Source of the DNA: Capniomyces stellatus
Taxonomy: Eukaryota; Kickxellomycota; Harpellomycetes; Harpellales; Legeriomycetaceae
DNA length: 21,000 nucleotides
Assembly: GCA_001661515.1 (NCBI GenBank)
Contig: LUVW01000012.1
Span: 540,863 to 561,862, forward strand
Reading direction: 5' to 3'
Shown here: piece by piece, positions 9,501 to 17,983 of the stretch
Layout: every line of letters begins with the position of its first letter
How positions within the stretch are numbered: position 1 is the stretch's first letter
The notes under the pieces: generated by a model
Told to the model about the DNA's origin: nothing
Database searches by the model: none
Seen by the model: the letters and a program-made list of their open reading frames with translations, nothing else
Program-made: the position numbers and the translations under genes

Positions 9501-10559
9501 CTAGTAAGTAACCTCGCACCCTTCAATAGAGCACATGTAATTAACACCATTATCAACCCAGAAATAGCTATTATTGTGGCGTCTATAACAATCATCTCTC
9601 TTTGGTGAGTTACGAACCCCGTTTCTTATACAAGGAGAGCACACTACGCAGCCTGCTATAGTGCAGCTACATTCAAGGTGGTCTACAACCCACATAGTCG
9701 ATGAGTTAGCAGCAACACATTCGCCCTCTTTCACTAGATTTTCAAGAGTTGAAGGGCACTCTACATCGACACAAACAATACATCCATTAACGTTACATGA
9801 ACATGGCTGACCAGTTGTGGCGTCAGCCCATGGTGTTGCTGAGTTTTCGGCAATACATGCTGCCTCCTTTGTAGGGTTAACAAGAGCTGATGGACATACT
9901 ACGTCGACACAAACAACACATCCATTAACATCACATGAACATGATTGGCCAGTTGTGGCGTCGACCCATGGTGTTGCTGAGTTGGCAGCAATACACTCTG
10001 CTTCTTTGATTGGGCTTACTGCACCTGGCTCACACTCCTCAGATTCTTCACAAACCTCGCAGCCATCTTCAGTGCAAATACAGTTTTGCCCCGTTACTTG
10101 ATCGACCCAAAAGCAGTCAGGGTGGTCCGTCAGGCATTTAGCGTATAGTTTTAAGTTTGTTACGCCTTTGATGCATGTTACAAATTCGGGTTTTAAAATG
10201 CACTCCTCGCAACCTGTTTTTAGACATTCGCAGTTACAATCAACAGTTGTCCAAGTTACGCCACGGTTTTTTCCAATATACACGCTATACAGAAATCTGT
10301 TAAATGCATTTGGGTTGCATTCCAGCGAGAGTTCGCCTTGTTCAAGTTCTACTTCGCACCCAGATACATCGCAGTAGTAGTTTTTACCTTCTTTCACCCA
10401 TGGGTTGTACCCATTGGCATCAGCGCAATTGAGTTATTCGTCAAATCTATCAACGGTTATATCACATCCCTCTGGCAACGCCCGAGATTCAAAACTTGGC
10501 ACAGGGTTGCCCTGGGCCTGGTATGCCAAGGCTACAATATATATTACGGCTTTAAACAT
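9501..10559 (-). CDS. Secreted cysteine-rich tandem-repeat protein, interrupted by an in-frame stop
   Basis: From ATG at 10559 the frame encodes a signal peptide (MFKAVIYIVALAYQAQG) and 24 more residues, then hits TAA at 10436-10434 (codon 42). The same frame continues without another stop to 9501. About seven repeats of roughly 46 residues follow the pattern C-x(~10)-W-x(7-9)-C-x-C-x(4)-GC-x-VC. The TAA falls inside the first repeat; residues just past it (LNCADANGYNPWV) fit the repeat, so the upstream part belongs to the gene. An internal GTG at 10397 also opens the remaining frame but would lose the signal peptide. The fourth and fifth repeats are nearly identical, also in DNA (138-bp period). 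The many paired cysteines suggest an extracellular disulphide-rich protein, perhaps a wall or adhesion protein. No known family recognised. It may be a recent pseudogene, a readthrough gene or a sequencing error. Confidence 0.65.
9782..10057. repeat. 138-bp tandem duplication within the cysteine-rich gene
   Basis: The block starting CATCCATTAAC at 9781 recurs at 9919 with a few substitutions, giving a 138-bp (46-codon) period. It corresponds to the adjacent protein repeats ending NGCVVC and NGCIVC. The other repeats in the gene are much more diverged, so this unit was copied recently or is homogenised by conversion. Confidence 0.8.
10434..10436 (-). other. Premature in-frame TAA in the cysteine-rich gene
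   Basis: On the minus strand the context is GAC GAA TAA CTC AAT TGC. The frame is the same as the ATG at 10559 and the downstream repeats. No GT-AG intron with this window's usual GTAA/TAG ends can remove it. A single substitution from a sense codon such as GAA, CAA or AAA would explain it. Confidence 0.85.
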
Positions 10560-12239
10560 ACTATATAAATTATTATTTGGTTCTAGCTAAATTCAGATAT
10601 ATATTTTGCTGATTTGCTTAGCAACGCCCCTTCCTTTTATATTGTTAAACCGAATATATATTTCTACTTTTCAATATATTTTTCAGAGGTAATCGAGGAT
10701 ATTTATTTTCCCGTTTCAGTAATAAAAATAATAGCAACTAGTAATTCGCTTGAAATTAACGCCAACACTACCTTTACTGATTATTGCGCTTTCCCAGTTA
10801 TGAAATATCTTCTTTTTTTTTGTAATATAGCTTAGAGCAACTTTGACTAGATGATAAACAAAATAACATCAAGTATATTCCAATTCATCAACAGCGAGTT
10901 TTTTTTGTTTTTTTGGCAAGTTGGATACACATGTTTTTCTGGGAGATTTACTATTAAACAAGGACAATCAGGATATCTACTGCTTTTGCTTGCAATAAAA
11001 AACACATAATGCATTGAGCAAATTGTCTTGCGCGGTTTAGCTATGAAAAAGCCTGAGAATTTTCTATTGTTTTTAAAAAAAATTGATTTGATTGTTTACT
11101 AATATGTCCAGTTAATCGCAGCATCTAAAAGATGTTTCATTCTTCCTATAGTACGTTTCTTCACTTGATAAATTGGATTGGTACCTTTTCTTTTTATTCA
11201 CTTAGTGTTTTTGTCTTGGAGACGAGTTTGGTATTTCACAGCACTTGGCACAGTCTAAATGTTGGGTAAAATGCCATTTTTGGATTTTAGAAATATTGGT
11301 ATAATGACCAACTATAAGAAATTATCACAATAACAAAGCTCGATAACATAAGGCTAGGTTGATTGGTGTACAAGTTTTTGTTACAATATCTACAGATACA
11401 TCTCGAATAGCACAATTGGTTTTCACTAGACTTAACAAATCGTATTGTTATAAATTACAAACTATTGTCTTGGTAATCACAGGCAAAACTATCATCCATT
11501 GAGAATAAGGGACAGTCTTAATGAAGCTTAAGCTCTTCAAATAAAAAAAAGCCAACCTTTATGGCTTGTGCATTTTTTGGAAAGAGGATAAAGATTTCAA
11601 AATACATTCATGATTGTTATAAACTAAACACAGCGAACCCATCAAGCACACTTTGAGAAAATCAGACAAAAGATTAGGTTTCTCAATACTGGTTACTACC
11701 TGCGAATGTGATCAATGAAGATAAAACAACCAAGAACGAACTTGAAGTTTGGCCAGGCCATTTTGTATCTGGAACTCGTTGGTAAGAACTCAAATCTTGA
11801 ATGTAAATGTAGGAAGAGTGTGTAGAAATAAACTAATAGCATTGTAAACATGATTTTATAAGCATATTGTCACAAAAATAACACTCCGATCATCAGCTCA
11901 CTAACAAAAAATCGCTACTTTTATTCTTCCCCTAAAACCAATAAATTGGGAGAGGCTAGCCGTGATCAAAATGAATGGTTTAAAATAGCCAAGATTCAAA
12001 AGCGCAGCTACATACTAGTTTGTGACTCCATATGAAATGATAAAGTGGACAGAGCTGAGCAAGATCATATCTAGAAAAGCTATTAAGATGTGTCAGTGTT
12101 ACTTCCCCAAGGTCAGGCTTTGAGAAAGTATATAATATAGTTTTGACAAATAGCTGTTACAGATTTGTTTATTTTTAGTATTTTTGAGTTTATTTGAGGT
12201 TTTGGACACAGATATATATATATAAATTTTGTGTGTGTA
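10560..12239. other. About 1.7 kb without a convincing gene
   Basis: A+T-rich DNA between the start of the cysteine-rich gene and the end of the NDUFAF3-like gene. On the minus strand a stop-free stretch of about 80 codons lies at about 11098-10850 but has no convincing start or recognised similarity. Short peptide-like stretches near 11120-11210 (minus) and 11700-11790 (plus) could be decayed coding DNA, but I cannot name them. Short (TA) and (TG) runs occur near 12210-12240. No tRNA-like or rRNA-like sequence seen. Confidence 0.5.
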
Positions 12240-13228
12240 TTAGGAAGAATTGGAAATAACAGCTAAAGCAACTCGTCTACCCTCCTCCAACAAAACATTA
12301 TATGTGGCGCAGGCATGTCTCTAAGGGTAAAACAGAAAACAAGAACATGCGTTAATGGTAATTTGATAAACTTGCGTGTGCTTGGAGTAATTTAATGTGT
12401 TATTGTAAGCAGGTCAACTTACAGTGTTTGATTGTTCAAGTTTAATTCCTAATTGAGTCAGATACTTTCTGGCTGTTGGGGATAGCATTTGTGATTTAGA
12501 TCCAGTTCCAAGAACCAGAATTTCTAGTTTATATTCAAGTGTTGAGATATATTGATACGATTTGTTCAGTTGGTGTTTAGTAAAATGAAGGCAGGATTAA
12601 AACGCGCCGATTATTAAATAATTTATTCTTATTGTTCTTGCTCAATGCTCTATGCTGTCCAAAAACAATTACCTGGCTTTGGTGTTACAACGTCAAGAAT
12701 AGATAGCTGCTCTGTTGTTAAGTTGGCGATTGGATGGCCAACAGTCACGGAATTTGAATCCTTATTTTTTGAGGTTGAATTGTCGGTTGGAGAATTTTGA
12801 TTCAAGGACCAAGTGAAGGCATGGTTGTTTACAATAAATAGGTTTCCTGTTGCAATTCTGCCATCAGACAGTTTGAACCCGGTTTTGGTGTCCTTGGAAA
12901 TAAAAAGAGCACCGGAAATAGGCGCAAACATATTTTGCAGATGTGGTATTTGTTTAGCCTGTTGATTTTCACTGTTTGCATTACTTTGGTTGGCTCTGGC
13001 TTCTTCTGCTGGGTCGGATATACCATCAAATGTGTATTTTTGGTCAGGGTAATGAAGTTTCGGGTCGCGTTCGGTGGTTGTGTTAGTAGTTTTGGTGGTG
13101 CTATCGGTTTGATTGTTTTTTGTAAATGAGGTTAAAGTTGTAGAAAAGTGAGCTGCGGTACGATTGTGCATGTATTTAAGGCTAGGCTTTAAGCGTAGAA
13201 GCTTGGAATTTAAGGTTCTAATACTCAT
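12240..13228 (-). CDS. NDUFAF3: NDUFAF3-like (DUF498/Mth938 domain) complex I assembly factor, three exons
   Basis: NDUFAF3 assists early assembly of the Q module of mitochondrial NADH dehydrogenase. I infer exons 13228-12673, 12523-12423 and 12320-12240, joining in phase to 245 residues. Introns are 149 and 102 nt, starting GTAATT and GTAAGT and ending CTAG and TTAG. The ATG at 13228 gives an Arg/Lys/Ser/Thr-rich N-terminus (MSIRTLNSKLLRLKPSLKY...) typical of a mitochondrial presequence. An in-frame codon at 13360 would add a hydrophobic extension I consider untranslated. The domain carries ISGALFISKDT, DGRIATGNLFIVNNHAFTW, then across the first splice KPEILVLGTGSKSQMLSPTAR and LGIKLEQSNT, and across the second CATYNVLLEEGRRVALAVI, all in the family order. 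A Thr/Asn-rich low-complexity linker precedes the domain and a short Ser/Asn insert lies within it. It lies head to head with UTP12 across 627 bp. Confidence 0.85.
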
Positions 13229-13855
13229 GTTCTTAGGCAAGTTATAATGGTATAAATATATTAAAGTGGAATTAAACAAAGACGATTCAGAACGAACATA
13301 AAGGCAAATATGCGCAAGTTTCGAATGACAATAATAATAGTAAAATGTAAATGGGCTCACTGAAATTGGAATGAGTTGATTGAATGGGTGGAGAAACAGG
13401 CACTATTGGCTGATAATGGCGGCTTTTCGTATTTTATTTTATTTATTGAAATTGGCTTTTCGTACTTTAGTAATTATTTTTTTTATATTGAAATAAATGT
13501 TTTAGTAATTCTAACGTTTCTGGTATTTGATGATTCAAAAATTCAAAGTTTTAATAGTACGAAACTTTGTAAATACGAGTTGAATAGAAAAAAAAGCTGG
13601 TCCAATAGTATCGATTGTTATGGAAATAAGAAAAAAAAATTGATCCAAGTTCAACTAAGAAAATTTTTTTTTTTTATAAAAAGAATAAATTAATATTAAA
13701 AGTAGGGATAATATTTAAAGTGGTATTAAAAAAAAAAGAGTTTGGCTTTAAATGGGTTTATTAACGATTCAAAAGATATAGAAACATAGAGTTATAAAAA
13801 CAAGACCAACAAAAGCTGGAAAAAAAAGAAAAAGTAGAGAGTTTAGAGAGCAATA
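13229..13855. other. Divergent spacer between NDUFAF3-like and UTP12 genes
   Basis: A 627-bp region likely holding both promoters. It contains an imperfect tandem duplication near 13421-13510 (GGCTTTTCGTA followed by a T-rich stretch and TTGAAAT, twice) and several A runs. The 50 bp before the UTP12 ATG is almost pure purine on the plus strand. A 105-codon frame on the plus strand (13376-13693) looks like chance translation of A+T-rich DNA. Confidence 0.5.
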
Positions 13856-16800
13856 ATGGTAAAGACATACCAAAGGTACGAAGCAAAAAGTAGCTTTGGA
13901 GTAATAATAAGCAACAGTTCAAACACGATATTTACACAGGATGGATTGCATAATTTGTCGCCAGCATTAGAGCAAGTTTTGGTGTTTAACTTGAAGAGGG
14001 GGGAAACGATAGCTACATTGCTGGACCCAGAAAACTCTAGTCCGGTGACAAGAATTACAAGATCGAGCAAGTTGGATCAGGTGGCGGTGGGGTACTTGGA
14101 TGGGTCGATTAGGCTGTATAGATACTCGGCAAGCAAGGAGACAAATATATACGGAGGAGGTGGTAGTGGGTATAATGGGGGAGCAGTTGAGGTAGAGGAG
14201 ATTAACCCATTTTTGGTATTTAATGGGCACAAGGGCTCGGTTACAAGTTTGAGGTTTGACAAATCGGGGACGGTTTTGTGTAGCGGGAGTAGAGATACAG
14301 ACTTGGTTCTTTGGGATTTAGTGGGGGAGGTGGGATTGTTTAGACTGAAGGGACACAAGGAAGAGATTACAGGGATAGAATTTATCAGTGAAAAAAAGGA
14401 TAACAAGGGGGTAGGAAACAAAACAAGCAGAGGGGAGGGAGAGGATATGGAAGTAGAGACGGAAGAAGCGGAGGGGGATGAGGGGGCAGCAATGTTTGCA
14501 GGAAGCAGGGGGTATATAGTGAGCAGCAGCAAAGACACATTGGTAAAGGTATGGGACCTGGAAAGCAGGCATTGTATTCAAACGGTGGTTAGCCATAGTA
14601 GCGAGGTATGGGGAATAGCGATTAGCCCAGACGAGCGAACGTTGATTTCAGGGACATCAGAGTCATTTATGCAGGTGTTTGAGATAGATGCAAGGGCGAA
14701 AACAGCAGGAACAGAAGGCGGGGAGGAGAAAATGGCGATAGACGAGAGCGATAAGGATAAGCGGATGGAGGCGATAATTGGATTGGGGAGTAGAAAGGTG
14801 TTGAGAGAGAGAGGAAAGCTGCAAAGAACAAGCAAGGAAAGAGTGAGTATGATGGAGTTTAACATGAGCGGGGGATTGTTTGGAGTGCAGAGCAATGATA
14901 AGATATTTGAGATGTTTATGGTCAGAAGCCACGAGGAGGTGAAGAAGAAGATGAGCAGAAGAGTGAAAAGACAGAAGGAAAAGATGCGAAAACAAAAGAA
15001 GAGCGAAGCAGGGGAGGGAGTGGAGATGGATGTGGATGTGGATGTGGAGATGGGGGCAAAAGAGGGGAAAGTAGAGGAGCTGAAAGTGCTGGTAGAAGAC
15101 GAGTTCAAGTCGATTCAAGTGATTCGAAACGAGGTGAAGGCAAAGAGTTTTGACTTTAACCCAAGAGAAGACACAAAGGAGGTAATAGAGAGACAGAAGG
15201 TGGCGAGGGTTCTGTTTGGGCTGACAAACAACTCGATTAAGCTGATTGGGATTCCGGTGAGCAGCAAGAGCAAGAGCGGAGGTAAAGGAAAGGGGGAAGA
15301 GGATGAGGAAGAGGAGGAGGAGGAAATGGAGCCAGAGTTGATTAGTGAGATATCAAGGATGGGGCACAGAAACGAGCCGAGAAGTGTTGCAACGTCGTCG
15401 GACAACGAGCTGGTAGCAACGCTGTGCAGCACGAGTTTGAGGATCTGGAACATAAAGACGAGCAAGGTGATTAGAGTGTTTGAAGTGAGTGGGGGGAGCA
15501 ATGTATTGTTTTTGCCAGGGGACCAGTATATAGTGGTTGGGACAAAGAAGGGGACCTTGGAGCTGTTTGACCTGAGCAGCGCGATGCACGTGGAGAGTTT
15601 TGGGGGACATTTGGGGGGAGTAAACACGATGGTTTTGTTTAGCGGAAGTGGCGGAAGTAAAGGGGGATTAGTGAGTGGAGGCTGTGACAGTCAGGTGAAG
15701 TTTTGGGAGTTTGAAATGGTAGTAGCAGCAAAAGAAATAAATAGAAACGAAAACGAAAACGAAAAAGAAAACAAAAACAAAAACAAAAACAAAAACAAAA
15801 ACAAAAATAAAAATAAAAACGTAGATGAAAGTGAAAATGAAGAGAGTGAAGAGGAGGGAATGGAGGTCAAGAGGCAGAGAAGACTGACGCTTGTTCACAC
15901 AAGAACTTTAAAGTTGCCTGACCAGGTTTTGTCGATTGCAGTATCGCCTGACACAAAGCTGATTGCAATGAGTTTGCTGGACTGTACAATAAAGGTGTTT
16001 TACTTTGACAGCCTGAAGTTCTACCTGAGTCTGTACGGCCATAAACTGCCAGCCACATCAATTGACATATCGTCAGACTCGCAATTGCTGGTGAGCGGCA
16101 GTTTGGACAAGAACCTCAAGATCTGGGGACTTGACTTTGGCGACTGTCACAAGTCGATCTATGCGCACAAGGAGCCGATCACCAAGGTAAAGTTTGTTTG
16201 GGACACTCACTACTTCTTCAGTTGTTCGCGTGACAATCTGGTTATGCAGTTTGATGCAGACAAGTTTGTCAAGATCTTGACCCTGCCCAAGCCTTGTTTG
16301 AGCGACTGTTATGATCTTTGCTTGGGAAAGTTTGGTAACTTTGTGTGCTGTGTCAGCTTGGATAAAAGCATTCGCGTTTGGGAAAAGTCTCTTGAAATGC
16401 TGTTTCTTGACGAGGAACGTGAGCTTGAACTCGAACAATTCCACGAGTCTGCCATGGTCAGCCAAATCAACCAAAACTCGGCCCAGTTCAACTCCAACTC
16501 AAACATTATCAACAACATCGACCTCAACACTATTGACAAATCCACCACCTCTCTTTCAAACATCATCAACAACAATGACAATGACAATGCTGATGATGGC
16601 TCTGGTGAAAGCTCTGATGTTTTTGCCGTTCAGACCGTTCAATCCCTCAAATCCTACGAAATCATCTCTGACTCCATCACTCTTGTCGACTCTTTGATCC
16701 AGCAACAGCTCCAATACGAGTCTCAACTACTGCTCTCCAAGTCAAACAAACTCGTTCAGCCCCCAATCAAACCCCCTAAAAACCCCATCATTGCTGCCTC

Positions 16801-17233
16801 AAACGCCTCAGACCCCTCCCACTACCTACTCAAAAAATTCGAAGCCCTACCCGCCCCAATCATCAACGATGTCATCATCTCCCTCCCATTCAACCAAGTC
16901 ATCTCCCTAATCTCCCACATCCAAACCTGGACCAAGCTCAACCTCAACCTTCAACTCTCCACCAACCTCCTCAATCTCCTCCTAAAATTCAACTTTGCCA
17001 AAATCTCTAATTCCTCCTCTGTCAAGTCTAATCTTGTCTCCATTCGTGATAACTTAAGAAACAATCTCTACTCCCACAAACTAATCGTCGGCACCAACCT
17101 CTCCTCCCTAATTAAACTCAAATCTTTGATCCAATCCAACGACACCAAAGACTTGATTGACCAAGATCAAATCGACTTTGTCTTGAGCAATTCCCTCAAA
17201 AAAAGAAAATTCCTCGGTCCCTCTACCAGATAA
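13856..17233 (+). CDS. UTP12: U3 snoRNP/small-subunit processome WD-repeat protein UTP12 (DIP2, WDR3)
   Basis: UTP12 is part of the UTP-B subcomplex of the nucleolar small-subunit processome, needed for 18S pre-rRNA processing. This is a single 1125-residue exon, longer than yeast Dip2 (943). The N-terminus (MVKTYQRYE...FGVI) and the first beta-propeller (about 5-280) show canonical WD units such as SRDTDLVLWDL and SSKDTLVKVWDL. A second propeller spans about 505-820 and includes the family hallmark SLDKNLKIWGLDFGDCHKSI (about 750-770). The C-terminal Utp12 domain lies at about 985-1090 (YLLKKFEALPAPIINDV, then NLVSIRDNLRNNLYSHKLIVGTN). Inserted charged tracts include a Lys/Arg-rich segment near 365-385, an acidic run near 481-491 and an Asn-Lys repeat near 631-665. 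The coding strand is G/A rich in the first two thirds and C/T rich at the end, an abrupt composition change. Confidence 0.93.
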   Translation: MVKTYQRYEAKSSFGVIISNSSNTIFTQDGLHNLSPALEQVLVFNLKRGETIATLLDPENSSPVTRITRSSKLDQVAVGYLDGSIRLYRYSASKETNIYGGGGSGYNGGAVEVEEINPFLVFNGHKGSVTSLRFDKSGTVLCSGSRDTDLVLWDLVGEVGLFRLKGHKEEITGIEFISEKKDNKGVGNKTSRGEGEDMEVETEEAEGDEGAAMFAGSRGYIVSSSKDTLVKVWDLESRHCIQTVVSHSSEVWGIAISPDERTLISGTSESFMQVFEIDARAKTAGTEGGEEKMAIDESDKDKRMEAIIGLGSRKVLRERGKLQRTSKERVSMMEFNMSGGLFGVQSNDKIFEMFMVRSHEEVKKKMSRRVKRQKEKMRKQKKSEAGEGVEMDVDVDVEMGAKEGKVEELKVLVEDEFKSIQVIRNEVKAKSFDFNPREDTKEVIERQKVARVLFGLTNNSIKLIGIPVSSKSKSGGKGKGEEDEEEEEEEMEPELISEISRMGHRNEPRSVATSSDNELVATLCSTSLRIWNIKTSKVIRVFEVSGGSNVLFLPGDQYIVVGTKKGTLELFDLSSAMHVESFGGHLGGVNTMVLFSGSGGSKGGLVSGGCDSQVKFWEFEMVVAAKEINRNENENEKENKNKNKNKNKNKNKNKNVDESENEESEEEGMEVKRQRRLTLVHTRTLKLPDQVLSIAVSPDTKLIAMSLLDCTIKVFYFDSLKFYLSLYGHKLPATSIDISSDSQLLVSGSLDKNLKIWGLDFGDCHKSIYAHKEPITKVKFVWDTHYFFSCSRDNLVMQFDADKFVKILTLPKPCLSDCYDLCLGKFGNFVCCVSLDKSIRVWEKSLEMLFLDEERELELEQFHESAMVSQINQNSAQFNSNSNIINNIDLNTIDKSTTSLSNIINNNDNDNADDGSGESSDVFAVQTVQSLKSYEIISDSITLVDSLIQQQLQYESQLLLSKSNKLVQPPIKPPKNPIIAASNASDPSHYLLKKFEALPAPIINDVIISLPFNQVISLISHIQTWTKLNLNLQLSTNLLNLLLKFNFAKISNSSSVKSNLVSIRDNLRNNLYSHKLIVGTNLSSLIKLKSLIQSNDTKDLIDQDQIDFVLSNSLKKRKFLGPSTR
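15747..15822. repeat. Hexanucleotide microsatellite (AAAAAC/GAAAAC)n in UTP12
   Basis: A run of GAAAAC then AAAAAC/AAAAAT units of six bases encoding Asn-Glu and then Asn-Lys dipeptides in frame. It inserts a low-complexity charged loop between WD units of the second propeller. As in COG5, the six-base period preserves the frame. Confidence 0.85.
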
Positions 17234-17489
17234 TCTACTATTTTTTATGCTTTCTTTCTTTCTTTTCTAATTAATTACTCTATTCTACTCTATTTATTTA
17301 TTTATTTTAATTTTATTATTTATTTTCTTTCTATTCATGTGGTTTATTGGCAATAGAATTCACACAACACAGCAAAACATGCAATATTAAACAATACCAT
17401 AAAAGTACCATAAAACACTGTGCTATTTTGATATGCTAAATGACTCTATTAGCCAACACCCCCTTCAATCAATTAGATCATCCGTACCC
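17234..17489. other. UTP12 3' flank, A+T-rich
   Basis: T-rich sequence with CTTT and TTTA runs (17255-17330) follows the UTP12 stop and may carry its 3' end signals. Being T-rich on the plus strand, it could also include the decayed A-rich tail of the minus-strand retrotransposon, but no clean tail or target-site duplication is visible. Confidence 0.4.
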
Positions 17490-17983
17490 GTTGGGCATTG
17501 GTTCAGGTAGATTGGTACTGCTTTAAGCCTGGACAGGATCGAGTAACGGGGGTTTGTGGATAGCCTCCAAAAACGACGCTGTTGCCCAATACTGACCTAT
17601 TCTGATTCTTGCTAAGATATCTAGTCCTTTTTTGTAGTCTGGGTAGATCAGTTATGGCCCCATACAGTTGCTCCACTGGCCGGCATGTACTTTTTTGATC
17701 CACCTTGATATTACTGTTTTTTCATTTCTGGCTTGTCTTGCCTGGAGTTTGCGTTTAGTTGCACCTTTACGGCTGTCATTTTTATTATAGCGTCTTGTCC
17801 AGCGTACATAACCACTAGTCCAAGTGTCTTTCTTGTGTAGCATCGGCTTTTTTATCAGGTCCTTGATCCATGTTCTGAGATCTGCCCATTTGCGGAATGC
17901 TCGTTCTCTTTCTATTACTGTCCTTGTATTAAGGTCTACAATTCTCAGCTCCTGTCGTAATTTGACAACTCAGGTTGATCTTC
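17490..17983 (-). pseudogene. C-terminal region of the retrotransposon ORF2, frameshifted
   Basis: After a frame change near 17984 the coding text continues as an ELRIVDLNTRTVIERERAF-like stretch, then RKWADLRTWIKDLIKKP and TWTSGYVRWTRRYNK, ending at 17652. A second frame (17703-17503) continues with PRLQKRTRYLSKNQNRSVL and PQTPVTRSCPGLK. Basic and Trp-rich segments downstream of the RT are usual for LINE ORF2 proteins. No CCHC motif recognised. Confidence 0.65.

Noticed and set aside
10850..11098. Stop-free minus-strand stretch of about 80 codons
   Set aside because: No convincing start codon, no splice context I could connect, and no recognised motif; kept only as a hint within the intergenic entry.
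13229..13360. Extended N-terminus for the NDUFAF3-like protein starting at 13360
   Set aside because: The extra 44 residues are Tyr/Cys/His-rich and unlike a presequence; the ATG at 13228 begins a standard basic mitochondrial targeting sequence.
13376..13693. 105-codon plus-strand frame between NDUFAF3-like and UTP12
   Set aside because: Phe/Ile/Tyr-rich translation of A+T-rich spacer DNA, overlapping a small tandem duplication; no motif or homology recognised.
14077..15627. Long minus-strand open frames (up to about 175 codons) inside UTP12
   Set aside because: Low-complexity Ser/Leu/Phe translations of the C/T-rich antisense strand; they vanish where the skew reverses, and UTP12 explains the DNA fully.
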